Below, piece after piece: positions 1-6,403 of a stretch of DNA of 11,393 nucleotides (positions are counted from its first letter, which is position 1; each line of letters opens with the position of its first letter). The translations under genes were made by a program, and so were the position numbers. A model generated the notes under the pieces. It had not been told where the DNA came from. It did no database searches and saw only the letters and a list, made by a program, of their open reading frames with translations. The stretch comes from Tychonema litorale BBK16 (GTDB lineage Bacteria > Cyanobacteriota > Cyanobacteriia > Cyanobacteriales > Microcoleaceae): assembly GCF_021648855.1 (NCBI RefSeq), contig NZ_JAKJHX010000150.1, positions 1 to 11,393 on the forward strand, in the 5' to 3' direction.

Positions 1-56
1 ACTAATGACTAATGACTAATGACTAATGACTAATGACTAATGACTAATGACTAATA
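1..56. repeat. Heptamer tandem array (ACTAATG)n
   Basis: Seven perfect copies of ACTAATG (1-49) are followed by one variant ACTAATA (50-56). The array may continue left of the window. It ends two bases before the stop codon (58-60) of the minus-strand thioredoxin-fold gene, so it is the immediate 3' flank of that gene. The unit is the reverse complement of the one at 1728-1748. It fits the class of short tandemly repeated heptanucleotides known from filamentous cyanobacteria. Confidence 0.95.
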
Positions 57-57
57 A

Positions 58-594
58 CTATTCTCTCCATTTAATAGAACATCCTATCGCATCAGTGCTC
101 GATGGTTCTATAGATTCATCACCAAGCAATTGATTAATCGCACTTCGCAGATATGACACCTGCACAGCGCCGGCATCATCACCATTATCATCAACCAAAC
201 CTTTATAACGCAATTTGCCATCTTGATCTAGCAAAAAGACCTCCGGCGTTTTAGAAGCCCCAAAACTTTCAGCCACATCTTGAGCAACATCTCGGATGTA
301 CGGAAAATTGAGTTGATTGGTAGCTGCAAAAGCTTTCATGTTCTCAAAACTATCATCGGGATGCTGGTTTGCATCATTAGCATTAATCCCGATTAAAGTA
401 ACACCTCTATCTTGAAACTCTGCTTGCAGTTCTTTCAGGCGATTTAGATACAACTTCACGTAAGGACAGTGGTTGCACATAAATACTACCCCGATCGCGC
501 GAAATTTTTCTAAATATCGAGCTAAATGGTGAACTTCTTCATCAACTCCCGGCAGTTCAAAATCGGGAGCGTAGCTATTAATTTCAGTACCCAT
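58..594 (-). CDS. Thioredoxin-fold (AhpC/TSA-like) protein with CNHC motif
   Basis: A 178-residue cytoplasmic protein of the thioredoxin-like/peroxiredoxin superfamily. The N-terminal NSYAPDFELPGVD segment (about 6-18) is the usual AhpC/TSA opening. C40-N-H-C43 followed by PYV sits where the redox CxxC or peroxidatic site lies, T116-P117 is the cis-proline loop, and a GCSIKWR tail carries C172. Close relatives recur in cyanobacteria as uncharacterised thioredoxin-family proteins; the substrate is unknown. I chose ATG 594 because AAGG lies six bases upstream on the coding strand and the protein then starts directly at the fold. The frame stays open to 690, but that extension is mostly translated heptamer repeat. 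It lies 130 bases downstream of speB on the same strand with no terminator visible between, so they may share a transcript. Family call is firm; role is not known. Confidence 0.85.
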   Translation of the reverse strand: MGTEINSYAPDFELPGVDEEVHHLARYLEKFRAIGVVFMCNHCPYVKLYLNRLKELQAEFQDRGVTLIGINANDANQHPDDSFENMKAFAATNQLNFPYIRDVAQDVAESFGASKTPEVFLLDQDGKLRYKGLVDDNGDDAGAVQVSYLRSAINQLLGDESIEPSSTDAIGCSIKWRE

Positions 595-600
595 TGTTGA

Positions 601-604
601 CCTT
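601..604 (-). promoter_or_regulatory. Shine-Dalgarno (AAGG) deciding the thioredoxin-fold gene start
   Basis: On the minus strand AAGG is followed by six bases and then ATG at 594. Neither upstream in-frame ATG (615 or 690) has a comparable site. This supports a 178-residue rather than a 185- or 210-residue product. Confidence 0.5.
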
Positions 605-648
605 AGTAAACTCATTTTTTGAGGATGTGAAGAAAAGAAAAATCTATA

Positions 649-690
649 TGCCCAATGCCCAATGCCCAATGCCCAATGCCCAATGCCCAA
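649..690. repeat. Heptamer tandem array (TGCCCAA)x6
   Basis: Six perfect TGCCCAA copies upstream of the thioredoxin-fold gene. Read on the minus strand, the unit encodes a 7-residue periodic peptide (LGIGHWA-like) because three heptamers make seven codons. This falsely extends the downstream reading frame to an ATG at 690. Confidence 0.95.
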
Positions 691-724
691 AAGTAACTAA
701 TTTACCTCAGAAAGGCTATAGAGT

Positions 725-1654
725 TTATGCCTCGCCTTGTTTTAGCCAACCTTTGGCCAGAGCTTGATATCCAATCATTTTGTATGTTAATTTGGCGGCA
801 GTAAATTCTGACACTACAGAATCGACAAGAGGTGCTAATTCCATGATGTCACAGCCGATTACATCGTAGGACTCGAAGACACGGCGCAAAAATCCAGTCA
901 TGGAATACCAATTTAACCCACCTGGTTCTGGAGTGCCAACCCCTGGAATTAAAGTCGGATCGATGCCGTCTAAGTCGATCGTCAAAAATACCCGCTTAGT
1001 TGTGATGCTAGCAATTGCCCGATCGGACCAATTAGGTTCATTCGCGATTTCCCTAGCCCGAATCACATTGAGCTGTTTGGCTTTAATCAAGTCTGCTTCT
1101 TCCTTGCAGATAGCCCGAATCCCAATTTGCAGTGTTGGTAAACCCATATCGACAACGCGCCGCATGACACAGGCGTGGTTGTGAATGGAACCTTCGTACT
1201 CATGCCGCAAGTCGCCGTGGGCATCGATTTGGATGACTGTGAAAGGTTCGTCTGGATAGGCTTGGCGATAACCTTCGACAACGCCGGCGGTGATGCTGTG
1301 TTCGCCTCCGAGGGAGATCACAAATTTATTTTCTGTAACTAGCTGATAGACTGCCGCTTGGGTGACTTGCAGCATTTCTAAGGATGAAACTGGCTGGCTG
1401 TTGCGGGTATCTGCGATCGGCTCTTTTGTATAAATTCCGACATCATAGCAAACTTCGGAATCTAGTTCTTCGTCATAGCATTCCAGTTGATGAGAGGCTT
1501 CTAGAAGTTTCGCAGGCCCGTTTTCGCAGCCGCGTCGGTAGGTGGTGGTGGCTTCGTAGGGAATTGGCAAGATAACTACTTTGGCGGTGTCGTAGTCGGG
1601 TACTATTTCCGATCCTAGAAATGGTACGACAGCAGTGGAAATGATCGTTGGCAT
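725..1654 (-). CDS. speB: Agmatinase / ureohydrolase family protein
   Basis: A 309-residue manganese-type ureohydrolase, expected to hydrolyse agmatine to putrescine and urea in arginine/polyamine breakdown in the cytoplasm. The complete metal-binding set is visible: H119 in GGEHS, D144/H146/D148 in DAHGDLR, D227/D229 in DLDGIDP. E273 follows in MELAP, and a substrate-loop HNHACVMRR lies at 158-166. Length matches bacterial SpeB. Related cyanobacterial ureohydrolases include agmatinases and also members shown to act on other guanidino compounds, so family is certain and substrate less so. ATG 1654 gives a normal N-terminus, though no clear Shine-Dalgarno precedes it. The gene is divergent from the alpha/beta hydrolase at 1824 across a repeat-rich 169-base gap and precedes the thioredoxin-fold gene. 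Confidence 0.9.
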   Translation of the reverse strand: MPTIISTAVVPFLGSEIVPDYDTAKVVILPIPYEATTTYRRGCENGPAKLLEASHQLECYDEELDSEVCYDVGIYTKEPIADTRNSQPVSSLEMLQVTQAAVYQLVTENKFVISLGGEHSITAGVVEGYRQAYPDEPFTVIQIDAHGDLRHEYEGSIHNHACVMRRVVDMGLPTLQIGIRAICKEEADLIKAKQLNVIRAREIANEPNWSDRAIASITTKRVFLTIDLDGIDPTLIPGVGTPEPGGLNWYSMTGFLRRVFESYDVIGCDIMELAPLVDSVVSEFTAAKLTYKMIGYQALAKGWLKQGEA

Positions 1655-1727
1655 AGGGGAAATTTCAATAAGGCAAAAAATTCAGCATCTTTAATGGTGG
1701 CACAATATTGGCTTGTAGTGCAAAGTA

Positions 1728-1819
1728 GTCATTAGTCATTGGTCATTAGTCAGCAGTCAACAGCTAATTATGCCCGATGCCCGATGCCCAATCTAAAATC
1801 TAAAATCTAAAATCTAAAA
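1728..1819. repeat. Composite heptamer array with three different units
   Basis: Five GTCATTA-type heptamers (1728-1762: GTCATTA, GTCATTG, GTCATTA, GTCAGCA, GTCAACA) are followed by a degenerate stretch. Then come TGCCCGA, TGCCCGA, TGCCCAA (1771-1791) and four perfect TCTAAAA copies (1792-1819). All units have period seven although the sequences are unrelated. The array fills the promoter-side gap of both speB (minus) and the hydrolase (plus) and ends four bases before the hydrolase ATG. Confidence 0.92.
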
Positions 1820-1823
1820 TCCC

Positions 1824-2750
1824 ATGACTTCTTCTACATTAACTGCTGTCGCACCTCAAACCTGGATGTGGAAAGGTTTTCCAATTTGCTACCAGACTGC
1901 GGGCACTCAGGGCCCTGCGGTGGTGTTTGTCCACGGTTTTGGTGCGTCTTGGGGCCATTGGCGGAAGAATTTGCCAGCATTGGCTGCTGATTGTCGTTGT
2001 TTTGCGATCGACCTCATCGGTTTTGGTGCCTCTGCTAAGCCTACGCCGAAGCTGGAAATTGATTATACTTTTGAAACTTGGGGTCAATTAATCGCTGATT
2101 TTTGTCGGGAAGTTGCGGGCGGGCCGGCTTTTTTGGTCGGAAATTCGATCGGCTGTGTTGCTATTATGCAAGCGGCTGTGGATTTTCCTGATATCGCTTC
2201 TGGTGTCATTTTACTAAATTGTTCGTTACGTTTGTTGCACGATCGCAAACGGGCCGAAATGCCTTGGTATCGCAGTTTTGGAGCGCCAATAGCACAAAAA
2301 GTTTTAAATGTCAAATGGATTAGTCAATTATTTTTCAAACAATTAGCAACGCCGAATACAGTGCGAAAAGTGCTTTTGCAAGCCTATCATCGTCCTGAAG
2401 CTGTTACGGATGAACTGGTAAATATGCTGCTGGAACCTGCCAAAGATAGTGGCGCAGTCGATGTATTTGTGGCATTTATCAGTTATTCTCAAGGGCCTTT
2501 ACCGGAGGATTTGTTGCCTCGTTTGAGCTGTCCGGCTTTGATTTTGTGGGGTACGGATGACCCCTGGGAACCGATCGCACTAGGACGAGAATTAGCCAAG
2601 TTTCCGGCGGTGGACAAGTTTATTCCACTGGAGGGAGTTGGCCACTGTCCCCAGGATGAAGCACCGGAATTGGTCAATCCTATTTTACTCGATTGGATTA
2701 AAGCGCGATCCTCTCCGAGGGCTGCGCTAACGATATTTACAGAAAATTAG
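1824..2750 (+). CDS. Alpha/beta hydrolase family protein
   Basis: A 308-residue alpha/beta-hydrolase-fold enzyme, cytoplasmic, with no signal peptide. HGFG at 37-40 forms the oxyanion-hole loop after the first strands. The nucleophile elbow is GNSIG with S108. The acid is D245 or D246 in WGTDDPWEP, and the base is H274 in GVGHCPQDEAPE. A helical cap of about 135-225 lies between. Proteins of this type are widespread in cyanobacteria and usually annotated only as alpha/beta hydrolase; substrate cannot be read from sequence. The start at 1824 is the only sensible ATG before the fold, yet it lacks a Shine-Dalgarno: four TCTAAAA heptamers and TCCC run straight into it. The protein ends with a short non-conserved-looking tail (about 296-308), and a repeat cluster begins right after the stop. 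Confidence 0.88.
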   Translation: MTSSTLTAVAPQTWMWKGFPICYQTAGTQGPAVVFVHGFGASWGHWRKNLPALAADCRCFAIDLIGFGASAKPTPKLEIDYTFETWGQLIADFCREVAGGPAFLVGNSIGCVAIMQAAVDFPDIASGVILLNCSLRLLHDRKRAEMPWYRSFGAPIAQKVLNVKWISQLFFKQLATPNTVRKVLLQAYHRPEAVTDELVNMLLEPAKDSGAVDVFVAFISYSQGPLPEDLLPRLSCPALILWGTDDPWEPIALGRELAKFPAVDKFIPLEGVGHCPQDEAPELVNPILLDWIKARSSPRAALTIFTEN

Positions 2751-2770
2751 AAATTAGGAGACGGCATTGC

Positions 2771-2969
2771 CCATTGGTGTCAACTTAAGCCTGAAACCCT
2801 TGGTATCTCTCGCTTTTACCTGAGTCCAGATCCCCCTAAATCCCCCTTAAGAAGGGGGACTTTGAGAAGACTCTTGTCCCCCCCTTCTTAAGGGGGGCTA
2901 GGGGGGATCTGGCCTTAATCGTTAAACAGCAGTCTATCACTGGGTTTGACCTTAAGTTGACACCAATGG
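2771..2969. mobile_element. MITE-like 199-bp element with 19-bp terminal inverted repeats
   Basis: The ends are perfect inverted repeats: CCATTGGTGTCAACTTAAG (2771-2789) and its complement (2951-2969). They are flanked by near-identical heptamers GCATTGC (2764-2770) and GCAGTGC (2970-2976), which read as a target duplication with one mismatch. Removing the element plus one heptamer restores the flanking hairpin. It has no transposase and no open frame of note, so movement would depend on an enzyme elsewhere. The inverted similarity continues imperfectly inward for about ten bases. The interpretation as an insertion is inference; the arms and flanks are seen directly. Confidence 0.6.
2826..2912. 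repeat. C-run/G-run palindrome (CCCCCTTAAG family), copy 1
   Basis: Outer arms CCAGATCCCCCTA and TAGGGGGGATCTGG enclose CCCCCTTAAGAAGGGGG and a second CTTCTTAAGGGGGG block. The spacer GGACTTTGAG…CTCTTGTCC matches, in reverse complement, the spacer of copy 2 at 8674-8806. It sits inside the 199-bp element and could fold into a very stable stem in RNA or single-stranded DNA. Confidence 0.85.
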
Positions 2970-3041
2970 GCAGTGCTGTGTCCCTACAATACTATCTTGG
3001 GTAGGGAAACGGCACTGCCGTCTCCTTCGTCTACTTAAAAA

Positions 3042-3055
3042 TCTAAAATCTAAAA
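3042..3055. repeat. Heptamer pair (TCTAAAA)x2 abutting a start codon
   Basis: Two perfect TCTAAAA copies, then TCGA, then the ATG at 3060. The same unit and the same four-base spacing occur before the ATG at 1824. Confidence 0.85.
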
Positions 3056-3059
3056 TCGA

Positions 3060-3482
3060 ATGACTTCCCCAATTTCTCCCCATCATCAATTTTTAAAATA
3101 TCGAATTGCTCTGCTAATCAACATTACTATAATCATCCCTTTAGGTTACTTAGTGAGGTTTTCTCATGGCCCAGCACCGGAATGGTTCAACGACTCTTTT
3201 GGGAGCATAGCTTATCAAATATTGTTGATTTTGGTAACATCTTTATTCTGGCCACAAGCTTCGCTGGCTTGGACTGCTTTTGGGGTGTGTTTAGCTAGCT
3301 GCGGAATAGAGTTTCTTCAACTATGCCAACCTCCATTTTTGCAAGCAGCTAGAGCTACTTTACCGGGACGATTGGTGTTAGGAAACTCATTTGCTTGGTC
3401 GGATTTTCCACCCTATTTTGTCGGTAGTATTTTGGGTTGGGTGTACGTGCGGTGGCTTACTGGATTGAACTTTACCAGGTAG
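3060..3482 (+). CDS. DUF2809-like small membrane protein
   Basis: A 140-residue integral membrane protein with about four hydrophobic spans (roughly 14-33, 48-64, 68-86 and 114-134). A conserved-looking core E84-F-L-Q, then R103 and LGNSFAWSDFPPYFVG (107-122), matches my memory of the DUF2809 pattern (E..Q, LG..F.W.D...Y..G). Function of that family is unknown to me. Length and topology fit the family. No Shine-Dalgarno is seen; two TCTAAAA heptamers lie just ahead of the ATG. It is isolated between repeat clusters and convergent with the LCP gene, so probably monocistronic. The family assignment is by pattern recall and could be wrong; the membrane nature is clear. Confidence 0.72.
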   Translation: MTSPISPHHQFLKYRIALLINITIIIPLGYLVRFSHGPAPEWFNDSFGSIAYQILLILVTSLFWPQASLAWTAFGVCLASCGIEFLQLCQPPFLQAARATLPGRLVLGNSFAWSDFPPYFVGSILGWVYVRWLTGLNFTR

Positions 3483-3510
3483 AGTCTCATTTGATATTTT
3501 AGGATCGTGG

Positions 3511-3617
3511 ATTAAATAACTTCGGTAGGTTGGGTTGAAGCATGAAACCCAACAATCAAGCATGACGCCCAAGTTTCGTTCCTCAACCCAACCTACAAAA
3601 AATGCAAGTTATTTAAT
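3511..3617. repeat. Nested inverted repeat with GTAGGTTGGGTT arms
   Basis: Outer arms ATTAAATAACTT (3511-3522) and AAGTTATTTAAT (3606-3617) are perfect 12-base complements. Inner arms GTAGGTTGGGTTGA (3525-3538) and its complement (3583-3596) pair over 14 bases. The loop holds GAAACCCAACA and the opposed TTTCGTTCC motif. I recognise the core as a palindrome very common in cyanobacterial intergenic DNA. It lies 28 bases after the DUF2809-like stop and may also act as a 3'-end structure. Confidence 0.85.
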
Positions 3618-3643
3618 TCTCATTCCTTATTAAATCCCACAAC

Positions 3644-3678
3644 ACAAAAAATAGGACACAGCACTGCTGTGTCCCTAC
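3644..3678 (-). terminator. Rho-independent terminator of the LCP gene, built from a repeat half-copy
   Basis: GGACACAGCA (3654-3663) and TGCTGTGTCC (3665-3674) form a perfect palindrome around one base. On the minus strand it is followed by TATTTTTTG, the usual stem plus T-run of an intrinsic terminator, about 23 bases after the LCP stop. The segment 3654-3678 also resembles one arm of the hairpin family at 6447-6507, so a repeat fragment seems to serve as the terminator. Two ATACCAA heptamers (3681-3694) fill the space to the stop codon. Confidence 0.6.
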
Positions 3679-3696
3679 AAATACCAAATACCAAAT

Positions 3697-5103
3697 TTAA
3701 AGTCCCCGACCTGACTGAGATTTTTTACTCAACCAATCCTTACCCAATCTGATAGTCACATCCGATTGCAAAGAACCCGTACTCTCAACCAGCACATCCC
3801 CAAAACCCAAAGATTGGCGAATGGCTTGAGCACTTTTAATATCGCCATCTTGAGCTACTAGAGTTGTCACATCCAACGGTTCTGGCCAATCCTTATAAAC
3901 CTGAACATTCCGGTATCCAGCTTGAGTCAAAGTCTTGACAAATTCTTCAACAGCAGCTTGATCTCCGGTACTATCTTGAATCGCCACCTTCAGAAAAGTC
4001 GCATCAGCATTCTCGATTGTCCAAGTATTTTGACCGAAGTCAAAATGTTCGGCTACCATAGTTTGGATGGTATCTTGATCTGGCAACCAGTAACTTGCCT
4101 TGTAATCTTTGCTATCGCTGAACTTGCCGGGAACCATCAACATCTGTACACTAGAGCGATCCATTTTAGTAGCAAAACCCGCCAAAGCCACCAATTCCTC
4201 AATATTCAAATTTGTGTCAATGTGAGACTGAATCACCGACAAAATCTTCGGCATTCGGGACAGCAAACCGACATTAACTTCTTGGTCTACAAAAGCGCGC
4301 ATTAATAATTGTTGTCGCTGTACTCTACCGATATCGCCCAAATTATCGTGGCGATAAAGCAAATACTGCACGATTTGTTCGCCGTTAAGATGCTGCTTGC
4401 CAGCCTTTAAATCTATATATAAATGCTGACTTTCGTCCGTATACTTCATGTCTTTAGGGACATTAATCGTAATCCCACCAAGGGCATCAACCAAGCTTTT
4501 TATGCCTTGAATATTCAGTGTGACATAGCGGTCAATTCCCACGCCGCCCAGGAGTCCGCTAACTGATTTGGCTGATGAAGCCGGCCCGCCATAATAATTG
4601 GCTTCATTAATTTTTACCTCGCCCCTACCTTCAACATAGGCGCGGGTATCTCGTGGAATAGAAAGCACGCTTAATTTTTTATTTTGAGGGTCAAATCTAA
4701 CCAGCAGCATGGTATCGGTTAACCCCTTAAAAGAGTTTTCCCAGACTTCATATCCCTTATCCTTGTCGGGCTGACCATTAATGTCTGAACTCAGAACCTT
4801 AAGTCCTAAAACTAAAATATTAACTGGGCGAGTCAGTTCTGGCATTTTCATGCTGAGCTTTGCCATATCGCCTTGAGAAAACACCGCCGCTTCTTCGGGA
4901 GTCAACTTCTGCTGCTGAAGCGGGGTTGTGGACAGAGAAACGGCTAGGAGTGCTCCGGCTGTGGCTGAGAGCATGGCGACTCCCGCTAAACCAAAACCAA
5001 ATCCCAGCCAACGGCCTCGATGGGGCTGGGCAGATTTTTTGGTTGAAGCTTGAGTGGCTGGTTGTTTGCTGGGGTCTTGATTAGGAATTTTTTGAGCTGA
5101 CAC
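3697..5103 (-). CDS. LytR-CpsA-Psr (LCP) family protein with LytR_C domain
   Basis: A 468-residue membrane-anchored protein. LCP enzymes transfer polyprenyl-linked glycopolymers to peptidoglycan in Gram-positives; in cyanobacteria a cell-wall polysaccharide attachment role is assumed. Order: polar, lysine-containing cytoplasmic N-tail (1-31), one TM span (about 32-56), LCP domain (about 94-270), C-terminal LytR_C domain (about 370-458). LCP hallmarks are SIPRDTR with R151, VKINEANYYGG (163-173), and YRHDNLGDIGRVQRQQ (250-265) whose arginines bind the lipid pyrophosphate. I chose GTG 5103 because GAGG lies six bases upstream and the sequence then starts VSAQKIPNQ. The frame is open to an ATG at 5172, but that adds 23 residues with an odd LFLFLF patch and no ribosome site. 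A terminator follows at 3644-3678. Confidence 0.9.
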   Translation of the reverse strand: MSAQKIPNQDPSKQPATQASTKKSAQPHRGRWLGFGFGLAGVAMLSATAGALLAVSLSTTPLQQQKLTPEEAAVFSQGDMAKLSMKMPELTRPVNILVLGLKVLSSDINGQPDKDKGYEVWENSFKGLTDTMLLVRFDPQNKKLSVLSIPRDTRAYVEGRGEVKINEANYYGGPASSAKSVSGLLGGVGIDRYVTLNIQGIKSLVDALGGITINVPKDMKYTDESQHLYIDLKAGKQHLNGEQIVQYLLYRHDNLGDIGRVQRQQLLMRAFVDQEVNVGLLSRMPKILSVIQSHIDTNLNIEELVALAGFATKMDRSSVQMLMVPGKFSDSKDYKASYWLPDQDTIQTMVAEHFDFGQNTWTIENADATFLKVAIQDSTGDQAAVEEFVKTLTQAGYRNVQVYKDWPEPLDVTTLVAQDGDIKSAQAIRQSLGFGDVLVESTGSLQSDVTIRLGKDWLSKKSQSGRGL

Positions 5104-5109
5104 TGGCTT

Positions 5110-5113
5110 CCTC
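5110..5113 (-). promoter_or_regulatory. Shine-Dalgarno (GAGG) supporting a GTG start for the LCP gene
   Basis: On the minus strand GAGG, six bases, then GTG at 5103. This is the best ribosome site near the 5' end of the frame and favours the shorter product over an ATG at 5172. Confidence 0.55.
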
Positions 5114-5208
5114 ACAGAAAATAAGAATAAAAAAAGATAATGGCAATTTGTAGTATCAACCTGAAGGCGCAATCAAGCAATAGGCTAAGGCCTTAAAATA
5201 ATCCTAGA

Positions 5209-5583
5209 TTATGATAGATGTTTGCCGATGATTTTTTCGGCGACGCGACTCATTCCGGGGAGCCAGAGTGGTTGGCGTTTCCAAAGGCGAAACATCAGGG
5301 CGAGACTGACGAAGAAATAGCTGGTGGTGAACAGGCTACTCATTAATAACATGGGAAGTGTCCAAGATTCCGCAGAAATCGCTCCGGCTTCTAAAAATAT
5401 ATGTCCTAAGAGCCAACTCAAAGCAAGGGCGATTGCTAAGCGGCTGATGGCTTTGTGTTCGGGGCTTCCTTCGTGGCGGTACAGTTTCCACAGGGCGGGG
5501 AAAAAGCCGATGACGGGGATCAATAGTACAAACAGGCTGATGCGATCGAGTTCAGGATTTTCTAAGGGATCTTTGTTTTTCAT
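5209..5583 (-). CDS. Conserved three-TM membrane protein, function unknown
   Basis: A 124-residue membrane protein: a charged head (NKDPLENPELDR, 3-14), hydrophobic spans at about 15-33, 46-65 and 76-99, then a basic tail with WKRQPLWLPG (101-110). The segment KLYRHEGSPEHKAISR (33-48) is a polar loop rich in charge. It looks like a conserved cyanobacterial hypothetical protein, but I cannot name a family. ATG 5583 is taken as start; a TTG four codons upstream (5595) would also be in frame. No clear ribosome site supports either. It lies 105 bases upstream of the LCP gene on the same strand, with only a short TAAGGCCTTA palindrome (5186-5195) between, so co-transcription is possible. It is divergent from rpe. 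Confidence 0.7.
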   Translation of the reverse strand: MKNKDPLENPELDRISLFVLLIPVIGFFPALWKLYRHEGSPEHKAISRLAIALALSWLLGHIFLEAGAISAESWTLPMLLMSSLFTTSYFFVSLALMFRLWKRQPLWLPGMSRVAEKIIGKHLS

Positions 5584-5601
5584 AAAATTTCGCAAGTTAA
5601 G

Positions 5602-5622
5602 ACTTAAAACTCAAAACTCAAA
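5602..5622. repeat. Short heptamer run (ACTCAAA-type)x3
   Basis: ACTTAAA, ACTCAAA, ACTCAAA in phase within the divergent gap between the three-TM protein gene and rpe. It is short, but has the same period-seven form as the other arrays here. Confidence 0.7.
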
Positions 5623-5693
5623 ATTCTTCAGCCCCCAGAGCCGCATTTTGATAAACTGGATACAGCACAGCAGACAGGAGAACAGACTTCGCC

Positions 5694-6395
5694 ATGACCA
5701 AATCCCAAAAACCGATCGTTATTGCTCCATCCATATTATCCGCCGATTTTAGCCGTCTTGGAGCAGAGATTCAAGCTGTCGATCAAGCTGGTGCTGACTG
5801 GATTCACGTAGATGTGATGGATGGTCGCTTTGTTCCTAATATTACGATCGGACCGCTGATTGTTGAGGCAATTCGTCCTGTTACTACCAAAATCATTGAT
5901 GTTCACTTGATGATTGTGGAACCTGAGAAGTATGTCGAGGACTTTGCTAAGGCTGGTGCTGACATTATTTCGGTTCACGCTGAGCACAATGCTTCGCCTC
6001 ACTTGCACCGTACCTTGGGTCAAATTCGGGAATTGGGTAAGAAAGCGGGTGTGGTTCTCAATCCTTCGACGCCACTGGAGTTGATTGAGTATGTGCTGGA
6101 ACTTTGCGATTTGGTGCTGATTATGAGCGTCAATCCGGGTTTTGGCGGTCAAAGTTTTATTCCGACTGTTTTGCCGAAAATTCGCCAGTTGCGCCAAATG
6201 TGCGATGAGAGAGGTCTCGATCCTTGGATTGAGGTGGATGGTGGTTTGAAGGTGGACAATACTTGGCAGGTGCTGGAAGCTGGCGCTAATGCGATCGTGG
6301 CTGGTTCTGCTGTGTTTAAGGCGAAGGATTATGCTGGTGCGATCGAGGGTATCCGCAATAGCAAGCGTCCGACTCCACAGTTGGCTGCTGTTTAA
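5694..6395 (+). CDS. rpe: Ribulose-phosphate 3-epimerase
   Basis: A 233-residue TIM-barrel enzyme interconverting ribulose 5-phosphate and xylulose 5-phosphate in the Calvin cycle and pentose phosphate pathway. All family signatures are present: APSILSADF (11-19, S13), [12 protein letters not shown] (38-49, metal ligand H38 and catalytic D40), VHLMIV (H71 ligand), [12 protein letters not shown] (144-155, phosphate loop), and EVDGGL with catalytic acid D182. The AGSAVF phosphate-binding strand follows near 203-208. Length is normal and both ends look intact. AGGAG at 5676-5680 is 13 bases from the ATG, longer than ideal, but no nearer in-frame start fits the conserved N-terminus. It appears monocistronic, bounded downstream by a large hairpin. 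Confidence 0.97.
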   Translation: MTKSQKPIVIAPSILSADFSRLGAEIQAVDQAGADWIHVDVMDGRFVPNITIGPLIVEAIRPVTTKIIDVHLMIVEPEKYVEDFAKAGADIISVHAEHNASPHLHRTLGQIRELGKKAGVVLNPSTPLELIEYVLELCDLVLIMSVNPGFGGQSFIPTVLPKIRQLRQMCDERGLDPWIEVDGGLKVDNTWQVLEAGANAIVAGSAVFKAKDYAGAIEGIRNSKRPTPQLAAV

Positions 6396-6403
6396 TTCAC
6401 AAA

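Larger units (their letters stand above)
2757..3025. repeat. Hairpin repeat of the GACGGCAGTGCC family, interrupted by an insertion
   Basis: With 2771-2976 removed, the outer sequence becomes a hairpin that closely matches the intact copy at 6447-6507. Both arms start with GGAGACGGCA-type sequence and meet around a short A/T loop. Left flank 2757-2770 and right part 2977-3025 therefore look like one older element split in two. This explains most of the 309-base gap between the hydrolase and the DUF2809-like gene; no coding sequence is seen in it. Confidence 0.7.

Noticed and set aside
1715..1728. NtcA-like site (GTA, eight bases, TAG) in the speB/hydrolase gap
   Set aside because: It departs from the GTA-N8-TAC consensus at the last base and no well-placed -10 element was found; chance match is likely.
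2771..2969. Possible insertion sequence with its own transposase
   Set aside because: At 199 bp it has no open frame long enough for a transposase; at most it is a non-autonomous element.
5324..5752. Plus-strand frame overlapping the three-TM protein and the start of rpe
   Set aside because: It is antisense to a better membrane-protein gene and overlaps the rpe start out of frame; the product has no coherent features.
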